Translations under genes and position numbers: made by a program
Notes under the pieces: generated by a model
The model's database searches: none
What the model was told of the DNA's origin: nothing
The model's input: the letters and a program-made list of their open reading frames with translations, nothing else
Origin: Variovorax sp. dw_308
Lineage (GTDB): Bacteria > Pseudomonadota > Gammaproteobacteria > Burkholderiales > Burkholderiaceae_C
DNA length: 64,000 bases
Assembly: GCF_019207085.1 (NCBI RefSeq)
Contig: NZ_JAATOM010000010.1
Span: 124,001 to 188,000, forward strand
Reading direction: 5' to 3'
Shown here: piece by piece, positions 46,852 to 55,218 of the stretch
Layout of the letters: the number at the start of each line of letters is the position of its first letter
Position numbering within the stretch: position 1 is the stretch's first letter

Positions 46852-48081
46852 ATGACCAAGACCTCCCTCGACAAAAGCAAGATCAAGTTCCTGTTGCTCG
46901 AAGGCGTGCACCCGTCGGCGCTCGATGTGATTCGCGGCGCGGGGTATTCGCAGATCGAGACCCTGCCCAAGGCACTGCAGGGCGAAGAGCTGAAGGCGAA
47001 GCTTGCGGACGTGCACTTCCTGGGCATCCGATCGCAAAGCCAGCTCACCGCCGATGTGCTGGCGAGCGCATCGAAGCTGGTGGCGGTGGGGTGCTTCTGC
47101 ATCGGCACCAACCAGGTGGACCTGAACGCGGCGCGGGAGCGCGGCGTGGCGGTGTTCAACGCGCCGTATTCCAATACCCGCTCGGTGGCCGAACTGGTGC
47201 TGGCCGAGGCGATCCTGCTGATGCGCGGCATTCCCGAGAAGAACGCGATCTCGCATCGCGGCGGCTGGCTCAAGTCGGCTGCGAATTCCAACGAGATCCG
47301 CGGCAAGACGCTGGGCATCGTGGGCTATGGATCGATCGGCACGCAGCTGTCGGTGTTGGCCGAGTCGCTGGGCATGCAGGTGGCGTTCTACGACGTCGTG
47401 AGCAAGCTTCCCCTGGGCAATGCGCGCCAGGTCGCCGACCTGCATGAGTTGCTGGGCCAGAGCGACGTGGTGACGCTGCATGTTCCGGAGCTTGCCTCGA
47501 CGAAATGGATGATCGGCGCGGCCGAGATTGCAGCGATGAAGCCGGCCAGCGTGCTGATCAACGCGGCGCGCGGCTCGGTCGTGGTGATCGAGGCGCTGGC
47601 CGAGGCGATCAAGGCAAAGAAGCTGCGTGGCGCCGCGATCGATGTGTTCCCGGTCGAGCCTGGCAGCAACAACGAGGAGTTCCAGTCGCCGTTGCGCGGG
47701 CTGGACAACGTGATCCTGACGCCGCACGTCGGCGGCTCGACGATGGAGGCGCAGGCCAACATCGGGCTGGAGGTGGCCGAGAAGCTGGTGAAGTACAGCG
47801 ACAACGGCACCTCGACGTCGTCCGTCAACTTTCCCGAAGTGGCGCTGCCGGCGCATCCGGGCAAGCATCGCCTGCTGCACATCCATGCCAACGTGCCGGG
47901 CGTGCTGTCGGCGATCAACCAGGTGTTCGCGGACAACCAGATCAATATCTCGTCGCAGTACCTGCAGACGAACGAGAAGGTGGGGTACGTGGTGATCGAC
48001 ATCGACGCGGAGTCGTCGGACCTGGCGTTGGAGAAGCTGGCGCAGGTGCCGGGGACGATTCGGAGTCGGGTGTTGTTCTAG
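46852..48081 (+). CDS. serA: D-3-phosphoglycerate dehydrogenase
   Basis: 409 residues, matching the E. coli-type SerA. The NAD-binding GYGSIG lies at about 158-163; the catalytic Arg (LINAARGS), Glu (PVEPGSN) and His (LTPHVGGST) are present. The C-terminal ACT domain (HANVPGVLSAINQVFADNQ region) binds serine for feedback inhibition in the E. coli enzyme. It oxidises 3-phosphoglycerate in the first step of serine synthesis. Start: the ATG giving MTKTSLDKS, two codons into the open frame. Confidence 0.94.
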   Translation: MTKTSLDKSKIKFLLLEGVHPSALDVIRGAGYSQIETLPKALQGEELKAKLADVHFLGIRSQSQLTADVLASASKLVAVGCFCIGTNQVDLNAARERGVAVFNAPYSNTRSVAELVLAEAILLMRGIPEKNAISHRGGWLKSAANSNEIRGKTLGIVGYGSIGTQLSVLAESLGMQVAFYDVVSKLPLGNARQVADLHELLGQSDVVTLHVPELASTKWMIGAAEIAAMKPASVLINAARGSVVVIEALAEAIKAKKLRGAAIDVFPVEPGSNNEEFQSPLRGLDNVILTPHVGGSTMEAQANIGLEVAEKLVKYSDNGTSTSSVNFPEVALPAHPGKHRLLHIHANVPGVLSAINQVFADNQINISSQYLQTNEKVGYVVIDIDAESSDLALEKLAQVPGTIRSRVLF

Positions 48082-48144
48082 CGGTCTGGCTGCCGCGGCC
48101 GCGGCCGCTGCGGTTGCGTTACGGTTCGGGGCGCGTCGGCGGGC

Positions 48145-48323
48145 GGCATGCGGTACGGGCCAGCCGACCCTACTGCGGCGCCCGCTTCGCGGGTCCCTTG
48201 CGGTGCTCCCGTTTGGCGGGGTCCACATGAACTCGCTTCGCTCAAACAGCATGTGGCCCTGATCCGCCAAACGCTGCGCTCCTCAGCACCGCAGAAGGGA
48301 TCGCCCAACCCGCACCGCACACC
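48145..48323 (+). repeat. Copy 1 of a ~180-bp palindromic element (MITE-like)
   Basis: This element lies in the 694-bp gap between serA and the FAD oxidase gene, where no gene is supported. Its ends are imperfect inverted repeats (GGCATGCGGTACGGG on the left, CCGCACCGCACACC on the right). Inside are nested complementary arms: TGCGGTGCT/AGCACCGCA, GTTTGGCGG/CCGCCAAAC and CCACATG/CATGTGG (48199-48293). The full element recurs in inverted orientation at 48476-48656. Confidence 0.75.
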
Positions 48324-48393
48324 ACCCGCCGCCGTGGGCACGCCGGTGGTCTTGCTAACGCAGTTCGTCGCCATGGGCAGGCTGTTGGTCTTC

Positions 48394-48430
48394 CTCCCTC
48401 TCCCTCTGGGAGAGGGCCGGGGTGAGAGCA
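48394..48430 (-). repeat. REP-like palindrome, isolated copy
   Basis: On the minus strand it reads CTCTCACCCCGGCCCTCTCC then CAGAGGGAGAGGG. It is the same family as the pair inside the FAD oxidase gene (51110-51192) and the copy at 52771-52804. It sits between the two inverted ~180-bp elements. Confidence 0.8.
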
Positions 48431-48475
48431 CCCCCCCTCCCAATAGGGGCGCGGGCGTCCGCACCCCCCAAGCCT

Positions 48476-48656
48476 GGTACGCGGTACGGGCTGGCCGACC
48501 CTTCTGCGCCGCCGAGCAGCGCAGCGTTTCGCGGATCAGGGCTGGCGATTGTCTGAGCCGAAGGCGAGTTCGAGCCAGACCCCGCGATACGCGAGCAGCG
48601 CAGGGTAGCCCCGAAGGGGCCGGCGAAGTAGGGTCGGACGGCCCGTACCGCGTACC
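48476..48656 (-). repeat. Copy 2 of the ~180-bp palindromic element, inverted
   Basis: Terminal inverted repeats of 33 bp: 48476-48508 (GGTACGCGGTACGGGCTGGC...) and, on the other strand, 48656-48624 (GGTACGCGGTACGGGCCGTC...) agree at 29 of 33 positions. Compared with the reverse complement of copy 1, the interior shares GCGCAGCGTTT, GCGGATCAGGGC, GCGAGTTC and GACCCCGC in the same order. The remaining bases 48657-48775 hold GTGGGCGCGCTGCGCCCGAC, a short hairpin, and nothing else recognised. Confidence 0.8.
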
Positions 48657-48775
48657 GGGCGCTTTTCGCGGAGAAGAGCCCTAAACCACCCCAACCGCAA
48701 AGCCCAAGCCCCCTGACCTAAAATCATCGGCCCCCTGGTTAGTGGGCGCGCTGCGCCCGACCGAGGCCATCCCCG

Positions 48776-51700
48776 ATGAATGCTCCGACCGCGTTGACCG
48801 CGTTGTTGTCGCAGGCCGAAGAGCCCGTGCGACTCCGCGAGATCCCGTACAACTACACCAGCTTCTCCGACCGCGAAATCGTGATCCGCCTGCTCGGCGC
48901 GCGCGGCTGGGAACTGCTGCAAGTGCTGCGCAGCGAGCGCCGCACCGGCCGCTCGGCCCGCATGCTCTATGAGGTGCTGGGCGACATCTGGGTCGTGCAG
49001 CGCAATCCATACCTGGTCGACGACCTGCTCGACAACCCGCGCCGCCGCGGCCAGCTCGTCGATGCGCTCAACCACCGGCTCACCGAAGTGGGCAAGCGCC
49101 GCACACCCGACATCGACGCCCAGCGCGATGCGCTCGTTGGCGAACTGGCCGGCCTGGTGTCGCAGGCCATTGCCACTTTCGACCTCATGTTCAAGGACGT
49201 GGCCGCGTTGCGCCGCAAGGCCACGCGCGCATTCCGCAAGCTCACGGCCAAGGACAACATCAAGTTCGATGGCCTCTCGCGCGTGTCGCACGTCACCGAC
49301 GCCACCGACTGGCGCGTGGAATATCCCTTCGTCGTGCTCTGCCCCGATACCGAGGCCGAGATGGCGCTGCTGGTCAAGGGCTGCATCGAACTGGGCCTGA
49401 CCATCATTCCGCGCGGCGGCGGCACCGGCTACACCGGCGGCGCGATCCCGCTGACCTGGAACAGCGCGGTCATCAACACCGAGAAGCTGGAGGCCATGAC
49501 CGAGGTCGAGATGGTCTCGCTGCCGGGGCTCGACCAACCCGTGCCGACGATCTGGAGCGAAGCCGGTGTCGTCACCCAGCGCGTTGCCGATGCGGCCGAG
49601 CGCGCGGGCTTCGTCTTCGCGGTCGACCCGACCTCCGCCGAGGCTTCATGCGTGGGCGGCAACGTCGCCATGAACGCCGGCGGCAAGAAGGCCGTGCTGT
49701 GGGGCACCGCGCTCGACAACCTTGCCTCCTGGCGCATGGTCACGCCGCAGGCTGAATGGCTCGAAGTCACGCGCATCGGCCACAACCTCGGCAAGATCCA
49801 CGACGCGGAAAGCGCGGTGTTCCAGCTTCAGTACTTCGCTGCCGACGGCAAGACCAGGCTGCGCACGGAGCGCCTCGAGATCGCCGGCAAGACCTTCCGC
49901 AAGGAGGGCCTCGGCAAGGACGTTACCGACAAGTTCCTCTCTGGCCTGCCGGGCATCCAGAAGGAAGGCTGCGACGGTTTGATCACCAGCTGCCGCTGGG
50001 TCGTGCACCGCATGCCGGCGCACACGCGCACTGTCTGCCTGGAGTTCTTCGGCAATGCCAGGGACGCGGTGCCGAGCATCGTCGAGATCAAGGACTTCAT
50101 GTTCGCCGAGCAGAAGCGCTCGGGTGTGCTGCTCGCTGGCCTGGAGCATCTCGACGACCGCTACCTGAAGGCGGTCGGCTACGCGACCAAGTCGAAGAAG
50201 CACGGCGGCGGCCTGCCGAAGATGGTGCTGTTCGGCGACATCGCGGGCGACAACGCAGACGACGTGGCCCGCGTCACGTCGGAAGTGGTGCGCATCGCCA
50301 ATTCACGCAGCGGCGAAGGCTTCATCGCGATCAGCCCGGAGGCGCGCAAGAAGTTCTGGCTCGACCGCAAGCGCACCGCGGCCATCAGCCGCCACACCAA
50401 CGCCTTCAAGATCAACGAGGACGTGGTGATCCCGCTGCCGCGCATGGCCGAGTACACCGATGGCATCGAGCGCATCAACATCGAGCTGAGCCTGCAGAAC
50501 AAGCTGGCCTTTGCGCAGGCGCTTGAAGCCTTCTTCGCGCGTGGCAACCTGCCGCTCGGCAAGACCGACGATGCCAACGACATTCCCTCGGCGGAACTGC
50601 TGGAGGACCGCGTGGCGCAGGCGACCGCGCTGGTGCAGGAGGTGCGCGCGCTGTGGGCCGAATGGCTGCGTGATGTGGATACGCTGTTTCCGCAGCTGCA
50701 GGATCACACGCTGCGCGCGAGTTGGAAGACGCAGATCCGCACGCCGCTGCAGCAGATCTTCGCGGGAGCGGAATTCGCGCCGATCCTGGACGAGGTCAAT
50801 GCCATCCACCAGCGCGTGCTCAAGGGGCGTGTCTGGGTCGCGCTGCACATGCACGCGGGCGACGGCAACGTCCACACCAACATCCCGGTCAACAGCGACA
50901 ACTACGAGATGCTGCAGACGGCCCATGCGGCAGTGGTGCGGATCATGGCGCTGGCGCGCTCGCTGGATGGGGTGATCTCGGGGGAACACGGGATCGGGAT
51001 CACGAAGCTGGAGTTCCTGAGCGACGAGGAGCTGCGGCCGTTCATGGAATACAAGGCGCGGGTGGATCCTGAGGGGCGGTTCAACAAGGGGAAGCTGCTG
51101 CGCGGGCTGCCCTCACCCCGGCCCTCTCCCGCAAGCGGGAGAGGGAGTGAATTGCCCCCTCTCCCGCTTGCGGGAGAGGGCAGGGGTGAGGGCGCGTTGA
51201 TCCACGCCGACCTCACGAACGCGTATACACCAAGCTTCGGCCTCATGGGCCACGAGTCGCTCATCATGCAGCAGAGCGACATCGGCGCCATCGCCGACAG
51301 CGTCAAGGACTGCCTGCGCTGCGGCAAGTGCAAGCCGGTGTGCGCGACGCACGTGCCGCGCGCCAACCTGCTCTATTCGCCGCGCAACAAGATCCTCGCG
51401 ACCTCGCTGCTGGTCGAGGCTTTCCTTTACGAGGAGCAAACGCGCCGCGGCATCAGCATCAAGCACTGGGAAGAGTTCGAGGACGTGGCTGACCACTGCA
51501 CGGTCTGCCACAAGTGCCTCACGCCTTGCCCGGTGAAGATCGACTTCGGCGATGTGTCGATGAACATGCGCAACCTGCTGCGCAAGATGGGCCAGAAGTC
51601 GTTCCGTCCGGGCAATGCGGCAGCGATGCTGTTCCTCAACGCGACGAATCCGCAGACCATCAAGGCGATGCGCGTCGGCATGGTCGACATCGGCTTCAAG

Positions 51701-52729
51701 GCGCAGCGCATGGCCAACGACCTGCTGCGCGGCCTGGCGAAGAAGCAGACCGCCGCACCGCCCGCCACGCTGGGCCCGGCGCCCATCAAGGAACAGGTCA
51801 TCCACTTCATCAACAAGAAGATGCCGGGCGGCCTGCCGAAGAAGACGGCGCGCGCGCTGCTCGACATCGAGGATGCGGACTACGTGCCGATCATCCGCAA
51901 CCCGAAGGCGACCACGGCAGAGACCGAGGCGGTGTTCTACTTCCCCGGCTGCGGCTCGGAGCGCCTGTTCTCGCAGGTCGGCCTGGCGACTCAGGCGATG
52001 CTCTGGCATGCGGGCGTGCAGACGGTGCTGCCACCGGGTTATCTCTGCTGCGGCTACCCGCAGCGCGGCAGCGGCCAGTTCGACAAGGCCGAGAAGATGA
52101 TCACCGACAACCGGGTGCTCTTCCACCGCGTCGCCAACACGCTGAACTACCTTGACATCAAGACCGTGGTGGTGAGCTGCGGCACCTGCTACGACCAGCT
52201 GCAGGGCTACCAGTTCGACAAGATCTTCCCGGGCTGCCGGATCATCGACATCCACGAGTACCTGCTCGAGAAGGGCATCACGCTCGACACGTCGCAAGGC
52301 GCCGGCTACCTGTACCACGACCCCTGCCACAGCCCGATGAAGCTGCAGGACCCGATGAAGACGGTGAAGGCGCTGGTCGGCGACAACGTGCTCAAGAACG
52401 ATCGTTGCTGCGGCGAGTCCGGCACGCTGGGCGTGACGCGGCCCGACATCTCGACGCAGATCCGCTTCCGCAAGGAAGAGGAGCTGAAGAAGGGCGAGGC
52501 CGAGCTGCGCGAATCCGGCAAGGTCGGCGCCAAGGACAACGTCAAGATCCTGACCAGCTGCCCGAGTTGCCTCCAGGGCCTCTCCCGCTATGGCAACGAC
52601 CTGAACAACGGCTTGCTCGAGGCCGACTACATCGTGGTCGAGATGGCCAACAAGATCCTGGGCGAGCAGTGGCTGCCGGAGTACGTGGCCGCCGCCAACC
52701 ATGGTGGGATCGAGCGGGTATTGGTGTGA
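48776..52729 (+). CDS. FAD-linked oxidase / Fe-S oxidoreductase fusion (DUF3683, FAD_binding_4, CCG domains)
   Basis: 1317 residues. Order: N-terminal DUF3683 (about 1-170), FAD-binding PCMH-type domain (PRGGGTGYTGGAIPL), FAD-oxidase C-terminal domain (to about 775, ISGEHGIGITKLEFL), a repeat-encoded linker (about 779-806), two 4Fe-4S motifs (CLRCGKCKPVC at 846-856 and CTVCHKCLTPC at about 908-918), then two CCG domains (YFPGCGSERL, CCGYPQRG, CGTC, CHSPMK, CCGESGTLG, CPSC). This is a GlcD-plus-GlcF-like fusion, probably a membrane-associated D-2-hydroxyacid (lactate/glycolate-type) dehydrogenase feeding quinones. Substrate not determinable. The gene is intact. Confidence 0.9.
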   Translation: MNAPTALTALLSQAEEPVRLREIPYNYTSFSDREIVIRLLGARGWELLQVLRSERRTGRSARMLYEVLGDIWVVQRNPYLVDDLLDNPRRRGQLVDALNHRLTEVGKRRTPDIDAQRDALVGELAGLVSQAIATFDLMFKDVAALRRKATRAFRKLTAKDNIKFDGLSRVSHVTDATDWRVEYPFVVLCPDTEAEMALLVKGCIELGLTIIPRGGGTGYTGGAIPLTWNSAVINTEKLEAMTEVEMVSLPGLDQPVPTIWSEAGVVTQRVADAAERAGFVFAVDPTSAEASCVGGNVAMNAGGKKAVLWGTALDNLASWRMVTPQAEWLEVTRIGHNLGKIHDAESAVFQLQYFAADGKTRLRTERLEIAGKTFRKEGLGKDVTDKFLSGLPGIQKEGCDGLITSCRWVVHRMPAHTRTVCLEFFGNARDAVPSIVEIKDFMFAEQKRSGVLLAGLEHLDDRYLKAVGYATKSKKHGGGLPKMVLFGDIAGDNADDVARVTSEVVRIANSRSGEGFIAISPEARKKFWLDRKRTAAISRHTNAFKINEDVVIPLPRMAEYTDGIERINIELSLQNKLAFAQALEAFFARGNLPLGKTDDANDIPSAELLEDRVAQATALVQEVRALWAEWLRDVDTLFPQLQDHTLRASWKTQIRTPLQQIFAGAEFAPILDEVNAIHQRVLKGRVWVALHMHAGDGNVHTNIPVNSDNYEMLQTAHAAVVRIMALARSLDGVISGEHGIGITKLEFLSDEELRPFMEYKARVDPEGRFNKGKLLRGLPSPRPSPASGRGSELPPLPLAGEGRGEGALIHADLTNAYTPSFGLMGHESLIMQQSDIGAIADSVKDCLRCGKCKPVCATHVPRANLLYSPRNKILATSLLVEAFLYEEQTRRGISIKHWEEFEDVADHCTVCHKCLTPCPVKIDFGDVSMNMRNLLRKMGQKSFRPGNAAAMLFLNATNPQTIKAMRVGMVDIGFKAQRMANDLLRGLAKKQTAAPPATLGPAPIKEQVIHFINKKMPGGLPKKTARALLDIEDADYVPIIRNPKATTAETEAVFYFPGCGSERLFSQVGLATQAMLWHAGVQTVLPPGYLCCGYPQRGSGQFDKAEKMITDNRVLFHRVANTLNYLDIKTVVVSCGTCYDQLQGYQFDKIFPGCRIIDIHEYLLEKGITLDTSQGAGYLYHDPCHSPMKLQDPMKTVKALVGDNVLKNDRCCGESGTLGVTRPDISTQIRFRKEEELKKGEAELRESGKVGAKDNVKILTSCPSCLQGLSRYGNDLNNGLLEADYIVVEMANKILGEQWLPEYVAAANHGGIERVLV
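51110..51192. repeat. Inverted REP doublet inserted in frame in the FAD oxidase gene
   Basis: Copy one (51110-51145) reads CCCTCACCCCGGCCCTCTCC then CGCAAGCGGGAGAGGG; copy two (51155-51192) is its reverse complement with one central difference. The 83-bp palindrome is in frame and translates as PSPRPSPASGRG and LPLAGEGRGEG between the FAD and Fe-S halves. Each copy is itself a hairpin (CCCTCTCCCGC/GCGGGAGAGGG). Confidence 0.92.
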
Positions 52730-52748
52730 CGAGGGCGGCGGGGCGCTT

Positions 52749-52804
52749 GCCCCTTTTGAAGGGGCAGTTGCCCTCACCCCAGCCCTCTCCCGTAGGGAGA
52801 GGGG
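52749..52804 (+). repeat. Hairpin followed by a REP-like copy downstream of the FAD oxidase gene
   Basis: GCCCCTT-TTG-AAGGGGC (52749-52765) is a perfect hairpin 20 bp after the stop. The REP copy follows at 52771-52804: CCCTCACCCCAGCCCTCTCC then CGTAGGGAGAGGGG. Together they may protect or end the transcript; there is no T-run. The gap to the DUF971 gene contains nothing else. Confidence 0.75.
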
Positions 52805-52879
52805 AGTAAGACCGCGGCATTCCCATCGCAAGCGGGGCATACTGCGCGGGCTCTTCACTTTCGACAACCGATCCAATCC

Positions 52880-53293
52880 ATGGCAGGCCTGCAATCCGGC
52901 GCACCGACGCCGCAATCGATCACCGTGCATGGCGCGTCGCGTGTGCTGGAAATCGGCTTCTCCGATGGCGCGACCTTTCGCATCCCCTTCGAACTGATGC
53001 GCATCAACTCGCCGTCCGCCGAGGTCAAGGGGCATGGCCCGGGTCAGGAAGTGCTGCAGACCGGCAAGCGCGACGTGACGCTGGTCGAGCTGGAGCCGGT
53101 CGGCAACTACGCGGTCAAGCCTGTCTTCAGCGACGGCCATGACACCGGCATCTTCTCCTGGGACCTGCTCTATGAACTGGGTGCGAAGCAGTCCCAGCTG
53201 TGGGCCGAATACGAAGCACGCCTCAAGGCGGCCGGCGTCGACCGCGATGCCCCGATGGTCGAAAAGGGCGGCCACGGCTGCGCTTCGCACTGA
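52880..53293 (+). CDS. DUF971 (gamma-butyrobetaine hydroxylase-like N-terminal domain) protein
   Basis: 137 residues consisting of one GBBH-like_N (DUF971) domain: ITVHGASRVLEIGFSDGATF, RIPFELMRINSPSAEVKGHG, NYAVKPVFSDGHDTGIFSWDLLYELG. Stand-alone members are common in betaproteobacteria, often next to ubiE as here, and their role is unknown; homologues have been linked to Fe-S metabolism. The C-terminal KGGHGCASH holds a Cys/His pair that could bind metal. 89 bp separate it from ubiE. Confidence 0.88.
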   Translation: MAGLQSGAPTPQSITVHGASRVLEIGFSDGATFRIPFELMRINSPSAEVKGHGPGQEVLQTGKRDVTLVELEPVGNYAVKPVFSDGHDTGIFSWDLLYELGAKQSQLWAEYEARLKAAGVDRDAPMVEKGGHGCASH

Positions 53294-53382
53294 ACCTCCG
53301 ACGCGTCACCAGAGGCGGTAATACCCGCCGGCCCGACGGGTTGTCGGATTGATATCGGCACTTACGCCCTAACATCGGGCGC

Positions 53383-54114
53383 ATGAGTACAACCCATTTC
53401 GGCTTCGAGTCGGTCGAAGAGAAGGACAAGGCGACACGCGTTCGTGGCGTGTTCGACTCGGTCGCGTCCCGCTATGACGTCATGAATGACCTCATGTCGG
53501 CCGGCCTGCATCGCGCGTGGAAGGCCTACACGGTCATGGTCGCCAACGTGGGCGAAGGCTCCAGGGTGCTGGACATCGCCGGCGGCACGGGCGACCTCGC
53601 GCTGGCATTCGCAAAGAAGGTGGGCGCCAGCGGCCAGGTGGTCCACACCGATATCAATGAAGCGATGCTGCGCACCGGCCGCGACCGCCTGCTCGATGCC
53701 GGCGTCGCGTTGCCCACGCTGGTCTGCGACGCCGAGAAGCTGCCCTTTCCCGACAATCACTTCGACGTGGTCACGGTCGCCTTCGGGCTGCGCAACATGA
53801 CGCACAAGGACCTGGCGCTCAAGGAAATGAACCGCGTGCTCAAGCCTCGCGGAAAGCTGCTGGTGCTGGAGTTCTCGAAGGTGGCCAAGCCGCTGGCCAA
53901 GGCCTACGACTGGTATTCGTTCAGCGTGCTTCCCCGGCTCGGCAAGCTGGTCGCGGGCGACGACGCGAGCTACCGCTACCTGGCGGAATCGATCCGCATG
54001 CATCCCGGGCAGGAGCAGCTCAAGACCCTCATGAAAGAGGGCGGTTTCGGCCATGTGGACTATCACAACATGACGGGTGGCGTGGTTGCCCTGCATGTTG
54101 GAATCAAGTGTTGA
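53383..54114 (+). CDS. ubiE: Ubiquinone/menaquinone C-methyltransferase
   Basis: 243 residues. SAM-binding motif VLDIAGGTGDLALAFAKKVG and the signature regions YDVMNDLMSAGLHRAWK and RVLKPRGKLLVLEFSKV are typical of UbiE, which carries out the C2 methylation in ubiquinone synthesis. It heads a likely ubiE-Tim44-ubiJ-ubiB cluster. Confidence 0.97.
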   Translation: MSTTHFGFESVEEKDKATRVRGVFDSVASRYDVMNDLMSAGLHRAWKAYTVMVANVGEGSRVLDIAGGTGDLALAFAKKVGASGQVVHTDINEAMLRTGRDRLLDAGVALPTLVCDAEKLPFPDNHFDVVTVAFGLRNMTHKDLALKEMNRVLKPRGKLLVLEFSKVAKPLAKAYDWYSFSVLPRLGKLVAGDDASYRYLAESIRMHPGQEQLKTLMKEGGFGHVDYHNMTGGVVALHVGIKC

Positions 54115-54152
54115 AGCATCAGCCGTTGAACGGCAACTACAGAGGAGACGTC

Positions 54153-55172
54153 ATGAGAAGAATTGGATCGGTCTTGCTGGTTTGCGCCATGGCGCTGGTC
54201 AGCGTGCAGGCCGACGCGGCACGCATGGGCGGCGGCAAGTCGATGGGCCGCCAGTCGAGCAACGTCACGCAACGAGAGGCCGCCGCACCGTCCGCGCCCT
54301 CGCAGAACGTGACCAACAACGCGGCCGCCGCGAAGCCCGCAACGCCGGCGCCTGCAACGCCGCCCGCCGCGGCGCCGAAGCGTCCATGGATGGGCATGCT
54401 TGGTGGCCTCGCTGCGGGCCTCGGCCTCGCGTGGCTGGCCAACTCCCTGGGCTTGGGCGCCGCCTTCGGCAACATCCTGCTGATCGGTCTGCTGGTGCTG
54501 GCCGCGGTCGTCGTATGGCGCATCTTTGCGGCGCGCTCGCGGCCGGCTGGTGGGCGTCCGGGTGGCTTCGCCTTCGAAGGGGCCGGCGGTCCCGGCAATG
54601 CCGGCGCGCCGGCGCAATACAAGCCCGCGAATGTCGGCAACGACGCCTCGGCGCGCCCCTGGGAGCAACCCCAAGGCGCCACCTTCGATGCCACGCCGTC
54701 GCATGGTTCCTCGATGGCCGGCGCAGCAGGCGCGGCCGGCGGCAGCATGATCGGCTCGGCGCTTGCCGGCTCGCAGAGCTGGGGCATTCCGGCGGGCTTC
54801 GACACCGAAGGCTTCCTGGCCGCGGCCAAGCGCAACTTCGTGACGCTGCAGGACGCCTGGGACAAGAACGACCTCGGCATGCTGCGCTCGATGATGACGG
54901 ACACCATGCTGGGCGAAATCCGCATGCAGTTGGCCGAGCGCGAAAGCCACACGGGCGGCCAGCCCAACAAGACCGAGGTGGTGATGCTCGACGCCAAGCT
55001 GCTGGGCATCGAGGAATTGCCGGACGTCTACCTGGCCAGCGTCGAGTTCTCCGGAATGATTCGAGAGGACGCGTCGGCCGGCCCGAGCCCGTTCCGCGAA
55101 GTGTGGAACATGAGCAAGCCCACGGGCGGCCAGGGCGGCTGGCTGGTGGCGGGCGTGCAGGCGCTGCAATAA
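54153..55172 (+). CDS. Tim44-like domain protein
   Basis: 339 residues. Signal peptide about 1-23, then a Gln/Ala/Pro-rich linker (about 25-78), two membrane helices (about 80-99 and 105-125), another linker, and a C-terminal Tim44/TTC-like domain (about 215-338: FDTEGFLAAAKRNFVTLQDAWDK, LDAKLLGIEELPDVYLASVEFSG). GAGGAGAC directly precedes the ATG. Bacterial Tim44-like proteins are membrane-associated with poorly known function. Its position between ubiE and ubiJ suggests a link to envelope or quinone metabolism, which is inference only. Confidence 0.88.
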   Translation: MRRIGSVLLVCAMALVSVQADAARMGGGKSMGRQSSNVTQREAAAPSAPSQNVTNNAAAAKPATPAPATPPAAAPKRPWMGMLGGLAAGLGLAWLANSLGLGAAFGNILLIGLLVLAAVVVWRIFAARSRPAGGRPGGFAFEGAGGPGNAGAPAQYKPANVGNDASARPWEQPQGATFDATPSHGSSMAGAAGAAGGSMIGSALAGSQSWGIPAGFDTEGFLAAAKRNFVTLQDAWDKNDLGMLRSMMTDTMLGEIRMQLAERESHTGGQPNKTEVVMLDAKLLGIEELPDVYLASVEFSGMIREDASAGPSPFREVWNMSKPTGGQGGWLVAGVQALQ

Positions 55173-55218
55173 GGGTGCACCCACCGGCTTCAGTGCCGGC
55201 TCAACCGATAATGGGGAC

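Noticed and set aside
45856..48270. 804-codon minus-strand frame over ugpB and serA
   Set aside because: Runs over two confident genes in other frames and through intergenic sequence.
48148..48684. 178-codon frame in the serA-FAD oxidase gap
   Set aside because: Made of the two ~180-bp repeat copies and a REP sequence; treated as repeat DNA, not a gene.
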